Shown: positions 48,179-59,687 of the stretch, piece by piece
Position numbering within the stretch: the stretch's first letter is position 1
Layout of the letters: every line of letters begins with the position of its first letter
Assembly: GCA_026120035.1 (NCBI GenBank)
Contig: JALRME010000019.1
Location: forward strand, 732,336-796,335
Reading direction: 5' to 3'
Source of the DNA: Coleophoma eucalyptorum
Taxonomy: Eukaryota; Ascomycota; Leotiomycetes; Helotiales; Dermateaceae
DNA: 64,000 nt
Notes under the pieces: generated by a model
What the model was told of the DNA's origin: nothing
Seen by the model: only the letters and a program-made list of their open reading frames with translations
Databases searched by the model: none
Translations under genes and position numbers: made by a program

Positions 48179-49975
48179 TTAGTCGATATTGAAGTATGAT
48201 TCTTTTCGAAGAAGTGAGAGTCTGCCATATCTGGTCAGATCTTGAAGAGTAGGCATATCCAGGTGCAGATCCGCCGAACTCTGTGCGGGAAATTTGATCA
48301 AGTTGTCTTGCTCGGGGGGTGCAGACAGTACTTTGTTTGGATCTAGTGTCGAGATGATTCCCCGACCCACCAAAACATACTTTTCGTCAATCTTTGATAC
48401 AATTACAGCAAGACTGCTGCGGTCAAAGGTATAAAACATATCTCCTACCGATGTGCCCGCTGGAGCAATTCCTAGAAAGCCCATTTCGCTTACGAAGAAG
48501 TTTGAGCTTTTACACAAAATCCTTTCCTGTTTATGGCTTGGGCAGTTTTCGGAAAGCTGTGCAGGCTCTGTCGTGACTGTTGCATAAGAGTCTGAGCTCT
48601 GTACTGGATATACGAGGCGGAAATCCAGCTCACTGAGGTCGACCTCGAAATTGGAACTGACCCCTCCCACTTTATGGTTGTCTTTGAGGATCTTGTCTGC
48701 AAGCGCAACTTCGGAGTATTTCCTGTTGGATTTCCAGTTTACAGTTCTCGGTTCCCATGCTTGAAGCTCTTCGTCGCTGGCAGACATGCCAGGCCCTAAT
48801 CTTGATATTTTATCTATGAAAATTGCAGGAATTTTTATTAGCTCGGTCTCCTGTGCTCCAGTGATGTTGGGAACATGGAGCGTCGACGAGAAATCCGTAA
48901 TCATTTTCCTAATCTCCCCATTATAGTGGCAAAGCCTGCCAATAAGCATATCTTGGAGGAATTCACTGAATTGCAATATCAGTGAGGTAGAAATAGTCGG
49001 AGACGTTCTCCGATACTCTACAATAGACCTATATTGGAAACGGACAACATCACAGTATAGACTTTCCAAGGACTTGCCGTAATCGATGGCGAAACTTTCT
49101 GGAATATAGTCATCCGAGAGTCCCAGAAACCCGTAGATTATGTCATGCGGATCCTGACAACGAGAACCCTCACAATCTTTCAGCAAGGACCACAAGGTGG
49201 TGCCATTTCCACGTTTTCGAGCACCGCGTTGTTGATTCAAGCGAGCTGGGAGACTTTCTTTGACGAAATGTTGTGATTGGGTCAATTGACGTCCTTCGAC
49301 CCGATGTAGAGTTTGACAAATCCTTGCCAGGTAGAACCATGACAGCTTGTCTTTGCCACAAATGATAGTCAGTCTTTCCGCGAGTCCAACCTCCTGGACA
49401 ATCCAGACACGCTCCCAGTAACTCCTTGAACATAGTTTGGAGAGCGCAGCCCACGACCTTCTATCCCCACTCAGATTGTGGTTCTTGCCGCCTTGAGCAG
49501 AGGATCTTTCGTACCGTTCCAGAAAAGAAATGGCAAGCTCACTGTCTTGGTCGGCAAGGCCAAGCCAGACTAGTACTCGGGTTGCTTGACTGTAGATCTT
49601 TGCCATCTGCCGAACTTGTTGATTTCGTTCTGTGACATTATTCTGATCTATGCACAGGTTGTCCACCCATATTACTCGTTGATCGGATTCCAATCTCAAG
49701 TAATACAAGGCCCAGAAAAGATTGTCCCGAATCCAGATTTCTTGGCCATCCAGAGTTATGGCATGTACATGATCTGATGGGCCCCAAGCGTATGATAGAG
49801 CTTCATAGGAGGGTGCTTCCTGCTTGGCCTCTGGTTCTAACGAGGTCTGGAATAGCAAACACTCAATGCGTTGTTTGCCTGCGCCAGGTAGTAAAACAAG
49901 AAGTCGACAGCCCACTCCATGGAATGTATCCAGGGATTGATACTGATAAACTTTGGTACAAGCTATAGATTCCAT
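48179..49975 (-). CDS. HET (heterokaryon incompatibility) domain protein, single exon
   Basis: An uninterrupted 598-residue frame from ATG 49975 to the stop at 48179. The HET domain spans about residues 57-200 with its three blocks: YEALSYAWG (57-65), WVDNLCIDQ (103-111) with RVLVWLGLAD (133-142), and WERVWIVQEVGLAE (187-200). The C-terminal 350 residues match nothing I know and contain Ser/Asp-rich stretches but no NACHT, WD40 or ankyrin repeats, so this is a stand-alone HET protein. HET proteins mediate cell-death reactions when incompatible strains fuse; most family members have no known partner. The lack of introns is common in this fast-evolving family. No evident allele partner (for example a het-s or het-e-like gene) lies nearby. 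Confidence 0.9.
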   Translation of the reverse strand: MESIACTKVYQYQSLDTFHGVGCRLLVLLPGAGKQRIECLLFQTSLEPEAKQEAPSYEALSYAWGPSDHVHAITLDGQEIWIRDNLFWALYYLRLESDQRVIWVDNLCIDQNNVTERNQQVRQMAKIYSQATRVLVWLGLADQDSELAISFLERYERSSAQGGKNHNLSGDRRSWAALSKLCSRSYWERVWIVQEVGLAERLTIICGKDKLSWFYLARICQTLHRVEGRQLTQSQHFVKESLPARLNQQRGARKRGNGTTLWSLLKDCEGSRCQDPHDIIYGFLGLSDDYIPESFAIDYGKSLESLYCDVVRFQYRSIVEYRRTSPTISTSLILQFSEFLQDMLIGRLCHYNGEIRKMITDFSSTLHVPNITGAQETELIKIPAIFIDKISRLGPGMSASDEELQAWEPRTVNWKSNRKYSEVALADKILKDNHKVGGVSSNFEVDLSELDFRLVYPVQSSDSYATVTTEPAQLSENCPSHKQERILCKSSNFFVSEMGFLGIAPAGTSVGDMFYTFDRSSLAVIVSKIDEKYVLVGRGIISTLDPNKVLSAPPEQDNLIKFPAQSSADLHLDMPTLQDLTRYGRLSLLRKESYFNID

Positions 49976-51775
49976 GTCCGATGTGGAAGCGCTAGATCTT
50001 CACCAGGCATCGAAGCCGGCCTTGGAAACCTAGCAATGTCACGTGTAGACTGTTGTGGTCTCCCATCGGCTTCAGAAGAGCTGCCCCTCGGACTAGAAAT
50101 GCCACACAGACATCGTCCCGCTTGACAGAGGATTTGAGCACGGCCAGTTTGAGCGGATTTCCGTCAAAACTGCATTGTCGTGGCTGCTGGTGGAAGTTAA
50201 ACGCGCGCGAGTAACTTGGACAGCGGACATTAGACATACGATGGAGGCGGAGCGGAGTAGATCCACGTCCTAGCGAGCAAGACGGCACAAAGAACTAGCT
50301 ATACGGTACGGGAATCACGATGAAAGGAGCGAGTGGAGATAATGAAGATGAAGACGAAGATGAAGATACCAGAGTAATTTTGGGGCAGCTAGCCTCACCT
50401 GTCAGGGCCATCCCAGCGCGGCATTTGCCTTCTCATCCCATGCCACATCGGAGACTTAGTGCTCCGACCCAAACAAACATCGAACATCGATCGAACATAT
50501 TTTGTGTCACGTGATTAACAAGGATTTCTAAGCGAATGAGTGCCCCTAGGCCAGCTGAAGCATCGCCAACTTCATATTGATCTCTTTGACACATCTTCTT
50601 CCCACTCGGCTTTTTACCGTTGGGCAGAATAAGACAAACTAGCTCAATACAGGAGTTCGTTCAATCCTCCTCGTCCGTCTCCTGCTCCTCCACCCTCAGG
50701 CCCCTCATACACACATCCTTTTCAGCCTCAACCTCACCTGACCCTTACCCTAGGTAGGTGTAGGTGTGTTTACTGACTCGACTCTCGCCTTTGGACGCGC
50801 AAGTCTCTCTGTCATGGCCTATGCCTTGGCAGCAATCCTCGCTCGGTGGGCCGTTGAAGCTATCGATACCACACACGGAACAGCAGTTCACTAGCAACAC
50901 ACTTGTTTGATTGCGGTACGCTGCGCTATTACTACCTCAGTGGGATGGTCCAACCGTAAAAGAAAAATTAGTTGATACGAGACAAGCTTTCAACGATGGT
51001 GTTCTTATGTTCATAGCCTCCGATTGGATCATTTACCCGGTTCTAAAAGACGCGGACGGCACCCGCTCTTCTGAAGTAAGCTCGTTTCATGTGGCTCTGC
51101 AACTTTGTGCCAAACAGGAAAATCATTGGTGGCGACAACGCTCGCCAGATCTCTAATTACTTTACACCAAAGAAGCTACAGATTTCCACAGCAAGCACTC
51201 CTGCACCTACGGGCCTTCTCGAAGATCTCTAGGGTGGTTGGTACAAGCGGGCAAAGTGCACCCTCGGAGCCTTGCGTGTCTGATGCAGGGATGATCTCTC
51301 TTGAATCCCAGCTAGTTGAACATCGAGGCAGTCTCATGCATGAGATTCTTCACCATCCATGAAGTCTCATGTTTAGGGACTATACCTAGTAGGTGTCAAG
51401 ACGATCTAGTATGGACTTCGCATCATCCTTCGGCCAATCTGTGAAATTTATGACTACCCAGGGTCGAGAGCTGGTAGCCGATGCGTATAAGATTTCCTGC
51501 AATAGACCTGGTTCCCCAGGTGTGCAAGTGGATCTTGTTAGGATGTTGTCGATCAGGAAATAAAGCAGTGGCCTTGCCGCGACGTGTGACCCATAGGTCT
51601 ATTCCCTAGTACCATACCTTTGTTTCTTTTCTGTCCCTGCTCCTCCATCCCTCTTTTTATCTCGCATTCTGAAAGAAGCAAACACCGACTGCTCTGTAGA
51701 TGCGGAGAATCCAACCCTGACTCTGGGGGACGAACCCTATAGGTGGGATCAACAACTGCGAGAGGCCTCAGTAAC
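49976..51775. other. Intergenic, no gene seen
   Basis: 1.8 kb between divergent genes (HET minus, membrane protein plus). It includes the HET promoter and pyrimidine-rich leader-like sequence around 50670-50760. Frames are short and unremarkable. Confidence 0.5.
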
Positions 51776-53391
51776 ATGGGAGGAATACCGCAGGCTGCGG
51801 TGGCTGTATCTGTGGTGGTGCTGATCTATTCGTTCATTTGTCTCACCCTCAGTGTTCTACTTGCATGTCTTCTGTGGACATATGGAGAGAGATGGACTTG
51901 TAAGTGGTGGTGAATTTGGCTATAGTGTTTGACTAATCCATCTATAGACGTGGCACTGCTTACTATCTTCACTTCGATCAGTACACTTGGATCCTTCGTT
52001 CAACAATTGCATTATGCTTCGGATTGGACAGTAATTAAAGAGGCGCAATTTCAAAAAGCCCTTGCTAGCCTTGATACACCTGCTCTTGGATTTGGAGGAT
52101 CTGCAGAGATTGGTGACGTGATCTTGTACTGGATACGTGAGTTGAAGCTTTGTTATAGGAACAGCAGAGTACTAATTCGGTCATAGAGTTCTATTGCTAT
52201 AATGTCATGTCACTCATGGTCCTTTTCTGGTAGGTCTCAGAACCAGGAGTTCAGTGTCCATTATACTGACAGTGCAGGACTGTCGCATTATTTTCGGCGT
52301 CTTGGGCACTAAAAACAGACTGGTTAGGGGATTGGCGCGTATACGTTGGACCTGGCTCGAAAGTATTCGGAATCTTGTTCCCTGCCATCGTTGTTGGACT
52401 AGGAAACTGGAAATCTCTCATTGAAATTCCTGCTCTGGCCTTCATAAGTCAGACTCTGTTGAGTATGTACTCCTCAAGATCTTTGCATATCTGTCTGACT
52501 TGAGTAGTGTTTTTCAACTTAACTGCAGGCAGTGTTCTGCTTGTCATGATCTTGTTCAAGTACATCAAGACACGCCGTCTAACCATGAAACATTCCTATC
52601 GATCCCCCTGGTGGGCTTCGCATGACTCAAAATCTGTGTCACTCTCAACAGAAATTGATGGAACTGAGACAAATGCTACTTTTGGGTCTACCGAATCCGA
52701 ACCCATCTCTGCTCGACAATCGACATATGACCGAGCACTTGTCACAAGATTCACTATTGGGTTTGTGATCTTAGCGTTTGTTTCCACTACATGTCACTAT
52801 GCCATCCCACTAACACAGAGCAGTTTCTTCGAGGTCGCGATCATTATGTTCACTCTCGTTCAGTCAAGCACTTCTGCTTCCATTGTGGCATCTGGACATC
52901 CAAATTTTACGGCTTCGGGTGCAATCACTGATATATGTCTTTTTATTCCGGGTGCTTCAGCTTCTCTTGTGGTCTTCCTCGTCTTTGGAACCACCAAATC
53001 CTGGCGTCAGTATTGGGCCATGATCATTGGTGGATGTGGCGCACGATCTAAAATTCAAAACCGCAGTCTAGTGAGAAGAACAAGATATGCGACTGAGCAA
53101 AGTGTGCGAATGGATACATTCGAAAGACTTCCTAGCATTACGAATGCGGGGCGAGGTACTTCAAAAGACATTGTTGCCACGCCATTGCCTGTAAATCTAG
53201 GGATTAATTTTGAATTTGAGGCTCCACAAGTGCTTACTACGACTGCAACAGGGCTTTCAGACTCTTCTGACGACGAGGCTTTAAGGTTGCCCATTCAATC
53301 CCCAGGTGGTTCAGTAAAATTACCCCACCAACAAACGCAAAATCCCACCATTCCTTACACATCGCGGGTTTCTAGCAACTTACCTGTGTGA
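51776..53391 (+). CDS. Multi-span membrane protein of unknown function, five exons
   Basis: Exons 51776-51899, 51948-52136, 52187-52229, 52278-52462 and 52529-53391 give 467 residues in one frame. At least seven hydrophobic spans can be seen: VAVSVVVLIYSFICLTLSVL, LLTIFTSISTLGSFVQQL, a span from VILYWI to FWTVALFSASWA, FGILFPAIVVGLGNWKSL, SSVLLVMILFKYI, ALVTRFTIGFVILAFVSTTC and ITDICLFIPGASASLVVFLV. A long charged loop with many Ser and Thr lies at about 200-240, and the tail of about 110 residues is Ser/Pro-rich and probably cytoplasmic. The layout recalls a fungal seven-span receptor-like protein, but no Pth11 or pheromone-receptor motif is visible and I cannot name a family. The fourth exon acceptor may alternatively be a nearby CAG. 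All introns are 48-66 bases. Confidence 0.75.
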
Positions 53392-54027
53392 AATTCCAAT
53401 TGTGATATTTCACACGTATCAACAAGGTCTCGAATCAAACTAGAGACCTACAAAGAGCCATTGGCTCTGACCGGGGAAGTCTCCGCATTCACGACTTGAG
53501 AACAAGCAAAATTCATGCATGCCGTGACAAAGGACGCCATGCATTTGTAAGATTATACGGCATGATGGCTCTCTCAGGCTATACGATACCTCCTCGTCCC
53601 ATGCTGTAAAGGACACGGCATCTTTTATTATAGTATCGTGCCCAAAGAGCAGGAGAAGAATAATCTATCATTATAGGAACACAGAACAAATGAGCACTTT
53701 ACTGCTTTGAGATTAGAAGAGAAGACTCCACGGAGCTACTGAAATACGGAGCGTTGAAAGGCATTGTACGCATATTATGTGACCAGATGGTCGAAGTTTT
53801 GTTTATATATCATGAACACTAAAACCTAGTTAATATGTTAAATGAATTAGTTATTGTTAAACGCTTACCTCGCATTTTCTGCCCAACTAGAAAGCATACC
53901 TATTGAAAGACATGAACAGCCAAGGAGCTTTATCAATTCAGGCCGCCCGTAGCCTCGCCCCACTTCGCAGCTCTCCCACTTCAGCCTGATACCCTCCTAC
54001 ACTCAGTTCTCTCAACATCAACAAACC
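53392..54027. other. Intergenic, no gene seen
   Basis: About 640 bases between the membrane protein and ATG5. It must contain the ATG5 promoter; nothing else was recognised. Confidence 0.5.
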
Positions 54028-54938
54028 ATGCAATCCCAAATCTGGGGTTCAACAATAGCCCTCCATATCACCCATTCTAGCTCGCTCATTCCCTACATTC
54101 TCAGCGTTCCACGACTCTCCTACCTTCCTCTCCTCCTCCCGCGACTGACCACCTTCTTCGGCATCCCGTCCAGCAGTTTCAGCTACCAAGGCATCCTGCT
54201 TAAGAATCTTCCCGTCGGCCTTTTATTCGATCTCTACCAACCTGAACTTCCGTGGAGGTTGGAGCTAGGCGATGGGCCGCTCTTCGATATTCATGACACT
54301 TTTGTCAATAGTGTGAAGGAGGTGCGTGTGCGCAGGAGGACTGGGGTGATGCGGATTCGAGTGCAGAAGAGGTGCTGATGCGGGGGTGTAGGCGGACTTC
54401 ATACGCAATGGCACAGCGCGAGGTGTCATGTCCATGTCGAAAGAGCAGTCACTGCAGATGTGGAACTCAGTACAAGATAGTCTGTTCGGCTTTTCCGGCT
54501 GGGAGCTAAATGCTAATGAGGGACAGATGATTTCGCACTTTTCAACAAGGTCAACACCCTCCTTCTCAATCCTGCCACGCCGCTGAAGCATATTCCGTTG
54601 AGGGTATATATCCCGTCCTCGCCATCTGCTTCAGCGACACTGGGGTCCTTCAAGATTGTGCAGTCTCTCGTTCCTCCTCTGACCACGAATAGTACGGCCT
54701 CGATACAACTTTGCAACCATATCTATTTACTGATGTGATTCTAGGAGAAGTACAAACCCTAGGATCAGCCCTCAACAAAATCCTGCCATCACTATTTCCC
54801 AGTCGAAGAGATGCTATCCTCGCAGAACCAATACTGCATGGCGCCCTGGTGCCTTTCAAAGCACCGCTCGAGGAGCTGATGAGAGAAGCGGCATATGCGG
54901 ACGGGTGGCTACACGTATGTGTTGAAATGTTGAACTGA
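54028..54938 (+). CDS. ATG5: Autophagy protein Atg5, four exons
   Basis: Exons 54028-54321, 54392-54479, 54527-54691 and 54745-54938 give 246 residues. The N-terminal ubiquitin-like region opens [16 protein letters not shown] and continues [36 protein letters not shown] and [12 protein letters not shown]. The Atg12 acceptor Lys is expected at residue 97, in the block VNSVKE followed by ADFIRNG; exon 1 ends exactly after KE. Then come [32 protein letters not shown] and the C-terminal ubiquitin-like part [14 protein letters not shown] and [19 protein letters not shown]. Atg12-Atg5 with Atg16 acts as the ligase that lipidates Atg8 at the phagophore. It is somewhat short, near S. pombe size. Donors include GTGCGT, GTCTGT and GTACGG, which deviate from consensus, but the joined protein fits the family closely. 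Confidence 0.9.
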
Positions 54939-57140
54939 TTATGAATGGTCAATAAAATACCCGGCCTTTGGGGTTTATGCATTGGTAGACTATTCACTTG
55001 GAAATACGGGGAATGATTGGCGTTTTCGGACTGGAATGAGATAATTAATGACTATAATAAGGTACCCGATGGCTGGCTTGTGATCACTTATATAAGGAGA
55101 CTCAATTTAACACTCTTGGGTGATTTGGGGACGACGTAAAGCCCCCAGCCCCCCCTCCCCTCCCCTCAATTGTTTTCCACTCTGAAATAGGAGCCAAGCC
55201 ATAAGTTAATACGCATGGTTTAAGCTCTTAACATCTTTTTGCTCTTTCACTACTCGTCTCAGGAGCTTCCACTACATTACTCAACGCAAAAAACCATGAG
55301 AAAATCATATTGGCCTCTAAAGATCTAGCACGATCAGTAACAAAGCCTTCTTTCCTCTCTTCTCAACCACACGCCTTTAAACCAAACTTTAATCAGCAAA
55401 GTATATTACCTCCTCACAGCAATAGCTATGTACTATGATGATAAAACCATCAGGAAATTTTTGTAAAGCTAACTGAATCTACAGCTCCAAATCCCCAAAG
55501 GATAATTCTCGCAAACCCTTATCTCAGAAGCGTCTCAGTGGGCTTTTAGGGTTTCCACAGGTCTTGAGGCCAGAAACTCGGAGAGCAAGAACGGCAGGTG
55601 CGATGGAAAAAAAAAGGTCCTTGAACCAATATGAGCGGGTTATGGTCATGAAGTAGATGTAGATCTATCCCTGCGGGTTGGGAGGGGGCGCAAGAGAACT
55701 GATGGATTTGAGGGCGCTGAGGGCGGAGGGGTAAGTTGGTATTGTAGGTAAGGCGAGGCCCTTTCTTTAATCTTTTTCCTCATCTGCCACCGGCCCTGCG
55801 CTAGGTTCTACTGAACTGGATCCCACATGGTGGGAATTCCCCCCAACGACAAAAACAGGTTTGGAAGGGAGTGGGTGGGCCTTAAGCTTAATGCTCCTCC
55901 GCCTCCACCCCCTCCTCCATTCCATGCTTGCCTCGCCTCTTGCTCGAGGGATTTTGCCTTTGCACTGCTGGGCTTGTTCCTGGGAAATATATTGGGCTGA
56001 GATATTATTTAACGGATATTGAGAAGATTTGTTCAAGGGAGCCGCGGGCCGAGATGTACTGCAGATCTGAACCCTCTCTTGAAAGTGACGTACCACTCAT
56101 GATGCCGACCCTTCGAGACTTTGTTTAACGGTTGTCAGTTGGGTGATGGGTGCTTTATGACCTTGTCTTCTTTTCTTATTCGTGTTCGAGGAGTTAGGTT
56201 ACCATACCTTCTGTTCTGGAAATACATACCCAGGATCAATTAAAGTAGGCCACCTCTATTTTCCAGGACTTAGTTCATTTGAGTTGGATATTTCGGTGAA
56301 GAGGCAGGGAGCAAATAAAGGAAAAGAGAGAAACACTTGGAAACAATACCATTATCGAACATAATAAAGCGGTTCCAACTTCTCCACTGCGAACCTTCAA
56401 TCTCTCACACGACCTCTCTTCCTAAAGTCCAAACCCCACTTCCTCGGATTGTGAAAATCGAGCGCTCCCAGGTAAGCGAGCAGTAAACGACCGGATAACT
56501 TGGGAAGGGGGGGGGGGGGTGTGTGAGGCGGAGATCCGATTATGGGTGCCGTGCGTTACATCCACGGTACCTATGCTTTTAGCACGGCACCTTCGATTTA
56601 TACTTTTATACTTTTCTTGCCATAGCTTGCAGATACCACTTTGTAACCAGAACACCGGCTCTGGGAAGAATTAGAAGAGAAGGTTTTCGAAGCAGATTAT
56701 GTTTCGGGGGTTGGAGTCCTTCGCCATCGCTGGAGTTGAGATGAGATCTTTTTATTTGAGTTTTGTTGTGACATGAGATGAAAATTGGTAGGGGGGTTGA
56801 CCTGGGAATTTTGTTGATGTTTGAGGTAGGTACTGTCTGGTGCTCCTCTCGGATTCTTGTAGTGGGTATTCGGGAAGGGATTTCATATGTCATGATCTGT
56901 TTAAGCACGGTGCAGGTCCCTACTCTGTTGGGTGTATCCCTACGTACTCGTGCCCAACACCCTTGATACAGACCACGAACATTGGTACTGTATGGTACGG
57001 GATCGTTGATTCTCTCTCTCTTTAATTCCTAAGAGTTCGGCTCCTCCCTCTTGGCAAAAGATGGGATGGGATGGAACAACAGAACACATCAATCGGTTAT
57101 GGGTCTCGAATCTTGGGCAACGTCCTCCGGACAATCGTTG
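54939..57140. other. Intergenic, no gene seen
   Basis: 2.2 kb before the SnoaL-like gene. It contains a G-tract of about 14 at 56504-56518. Frames of up to 111 codons are unconvincing. Confidence 0.5.
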
Positions 57141-57148
57141 TATATAAG
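57141..57148 (+). promoter_or_regulatory. TATA-like box of the SnoaL-like gene
   Basis: TATATAAG lies about 140 bases before ATG 57285, a usual distance for a fungal TATA box with a leader. Confidence 0.55.
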
Positions 57149-57284
57149 ACCAGCCATGCTCACGTCTCCAAGGAAGAGAAAATTGAACATCTTCACTGCA
57201 TAACCATCCATTCATTCCTTTGTCCCCAAAGAAAGCTACAATATATTCAATAAAACCAGAGCCACAAATAATCAAGCAAGCAAC

Positions 57285-57785
57285 ATGAAATTGTCCAAGG
57301 TTTCATTCTTTCTCATAGGCCTCGCATATGGCTGTCCAACCGGCGTGGCCCAGCCTCAAGCCAACGATATAAGCCCAGCCGAAGCATTCTGTCCGCCCCG
57401 GGCTGCATCAACAGAAGAACAACGCAGCATCTTCGCGACGTTCAGCCAGAAATTCTATGTCGACAAGAATGTTAGCGCAGCACTGAACGACCACTTAGCC
57501 GACGACTACATCCAACACAACCCGGGGGCGTTATCGGGGAAACAGGCGGCACTGGATGCCCTGGTACCAATCTTCGATCTGTTTCAGACGACGATTGTGC
57601 ATTCGGCATTTGAGAACGGGACCGGTTGGGTGCATTATAAACTGGTTGTCCCCGGGGCGACCGATGCGAACGATTTTTCGGCAGTGGTGGATGTCTTTAG
57701 GATGAATGGAAGCTGTATCCAGGAACATTGGGACGTTGCGCAGCAAAGGCCGGCTAACGCTACGAACCCGCTGGCATTATTTTAG
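57285..57785 (+). CDS. Secreted SnoaL-like protein, 166 aa
   Basis: Single exon. Residues 1-22 form a signal peptide (MKLSKVSFFLIGLAYGCPTG), so the product should be secreted. The mature part is a SnoaL-type alpha+beta barrel of the NTF2-like superfamily: FYVDKNVSAALNDHLADDY, IQHNPGALSGKQAALDAL, then HYKLVVPG and AVVDVFRMNGSCIQEHWDVAQ. The order DxIQHNP...G ... VVDxFRxxGxxIxEHWD is what I know from fungal SnoaL-like secreted proteins, often annotated as polyketide cyclase-like although catalysis is not shown. NTF2-fold proteins of this kind often have a pocket for a small ligand. N-glycosylation sites NVS, NGT, NGS are present. TATA box at 57141. The gene stands alone, not in a biosynthetic cluster. 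Confidence 0.85.
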   Translation: MKLSKVSFFLIGLAYGCPTGVAQPQANDISPAEAFCPPRAASTEEQRSIFATFSQKFYVDKNVSAALNDHLADDYIQHNPGALSGKQAALDALVPIFDLFQTTIVHSAFENGTGWVHYKLVVPGATDANDFSAVVDVFRMNGSCIQEHWDVAQQRPANATNPLALF

Positions 57786-59687
57786 GAAAGGCTTGAGAAA
57801 GGGTGGAAATAGCTTGGAACGGGCGTGGATAGGACGAAAGCTGCTCTTCTAGATTGAAAAATGGCCCTTGATAGAGTATATAAACACGGCCGCAGATGGA
57901 CGAGGCAGAACTAGAACATTCCTGATGAAATTGTATCCTCCTTTCTAACTCTTCAGAGAAATTAAGGACATAGATATGTTTGTGATATACCCTTTTGCAC
58001 CCCTGAATTAGGCACCCTGCATTGTCTAAACCGCTGCGTATTGAAAAGGGGTTTCCAAAGGTCCTTTTGATCCCAGTAAACTGTCCAGGCTGAGAGAATC
58101 GGCTGGGAGAAGCTAAATATAGAATTGGAAAGCTATGGCTTTCATTCAGTCTTTTGTCATAGACTGCAGTGCATATGTGAAGTTTAAGTCCGACGCATGC
58201 AACCTCCTCGCTACTTTGCAAAGTATTGGCGCACGACGGTGACCTTACATCAAGCACCAGAGTAAGGCTCACACCCCAAAAATGACAGGAAGGTAAAGAC
58301 ACCTCAGGACATCTGAATGGTGTTGATTGCATTGCGGTCAGATGTTAAGACTTGAGGCATGTTCCAGCAACAAGTAGCCTTGTACAACAAGAAGTTATAT
58401 ATAGACTGCTTGTTACTGGAAGTACATGTCTTAGACCACAGTCTGATTCATGAACAGTGCGTGCACATCAAAATCGAATTGCCGGCCCACCTCTTGGATC
58501 TCAACCACACTCCTTACATTGAAAAGGAAGAGATTTCATGATGTGTGCATGCAGATACAGTCGTGGACACAAGAATACGAAAGAGATCAGACCATCTCGG
58601 ACTGACCACATCGGCATATAACCTTGCTCGTCTTCGTACCTGCACAAAAGCATCGACTGCCGACACGAGCGGCAGATGTCAGCAGAAGAGAGACAGTCTG
58701 TCTGTGTTGGCTACCCTACCAGCTTTTGATGAGTGGAGGGGATTGGCAACCAAGTCTTGCCGAAGCTGCCCGCTGCCCGCTGCCCTGCATTGCCGGCAGC
58801 AGCAGCAGCGAGTCACCATTAGTGAGTGTACTTACTTCATAGTCAGCAAGAATCTTCGTCGGTGGTCCATGGCCCCGCAAAAGGGAGAACAAAAGGGAGA
58901 ACAAGATGAAGATCAGCCTCTGGAATTAGAAAGGTTGCGACCCCTTTACTGGAGCGCCAGACATGCGGCCAGTACAAAGTTGGCATGCACGTCATCAGGG
59001 CAACCTGAAATATGGGGAAGGGTGGCAGGCGAGGGCAGCTGGGTGGCTGTGGCTTGAGCTTGGCGCTGTTTCATCGCCGTCTGTGCTCCTCTTTTCGCTC
59101 AAATCCTCCGATGGACCCTTCCAGGAGGAGTAACCGGACAATACACTACGGCGCATCGTAGTCCGCTTCCATCATCTTGCATCACTTGCCCGTGCCAGTG
59201 CCCAGTGCCCAGTGCTCGCAACTGTGCCCGCAATGGTGACGTGAAAGTCAAGTCACTTTGCTGGAATGCTTGGAACAAGACGATCGTCAGGCACTCAGCG
59301 CTTCCAACTGGCTGCCCATGACGATGTTTCCCCTCTCGCCCTCGCCTAAGGGAAACAACACCATTCTTCCCCCCCTCCGGTGGGTTCGTCGGTGCTTGTT
59401 TGCTCGGCTTTGATTTGTTTGCTGCGCCTTGCTTGTTCTACCGATAGGTAAGGTACATCTGCATTTATCTCATTTCATGCTCCTCTCAGCTGAGCCATGA
59501 TCGATTTCTCCTAGGGCAAGAAGTTAAACATCCTTCCCTTCCTGCCTCCCTCTATTACTTTCTTCTTTCGCACCCAACCTCCTCCCACCATCCTTCTTCT
59601 CGAACCAGCCATCTCTACCTACGCAACTATCCTACAAGAGGGAATTCATCGCCGTGAAAGTAAACATCTTCAGGACCATCTCCAAAA
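57786..59687. other. Intergenic, long leader of the But2-type gene
   Basis: 1.9 kb. Frames such as 58545-59057 (+) and 58332-57760 (-) lack domain features. The last 300 bases are pyrimidine-rich (many CTCCC/TTCTTC blocks) and probably form the promoter and leader of the gene at 59688. Confidence 0.45.

Noticed and set aside
56504..56518. G-tract of about 14, with others near 44643 (C) and 61466 (G)
   Set aside because: Homopolymer runs are common and error-prone in sequencing; no functional context was seen.
57760..58332. 190-codon minus-strand frame
   Set aside because: It overlaps the end of the SnoaL-like gene, is rich in Cys, Ser and Phe and shows no domain or conserved block.
58545..59057. 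170-codon plus-strand frame
   Set aside because: Arg/Ser/Cys-rich with no recognisable motif; better explained as promoter or leader DNA of the But2-type gene.
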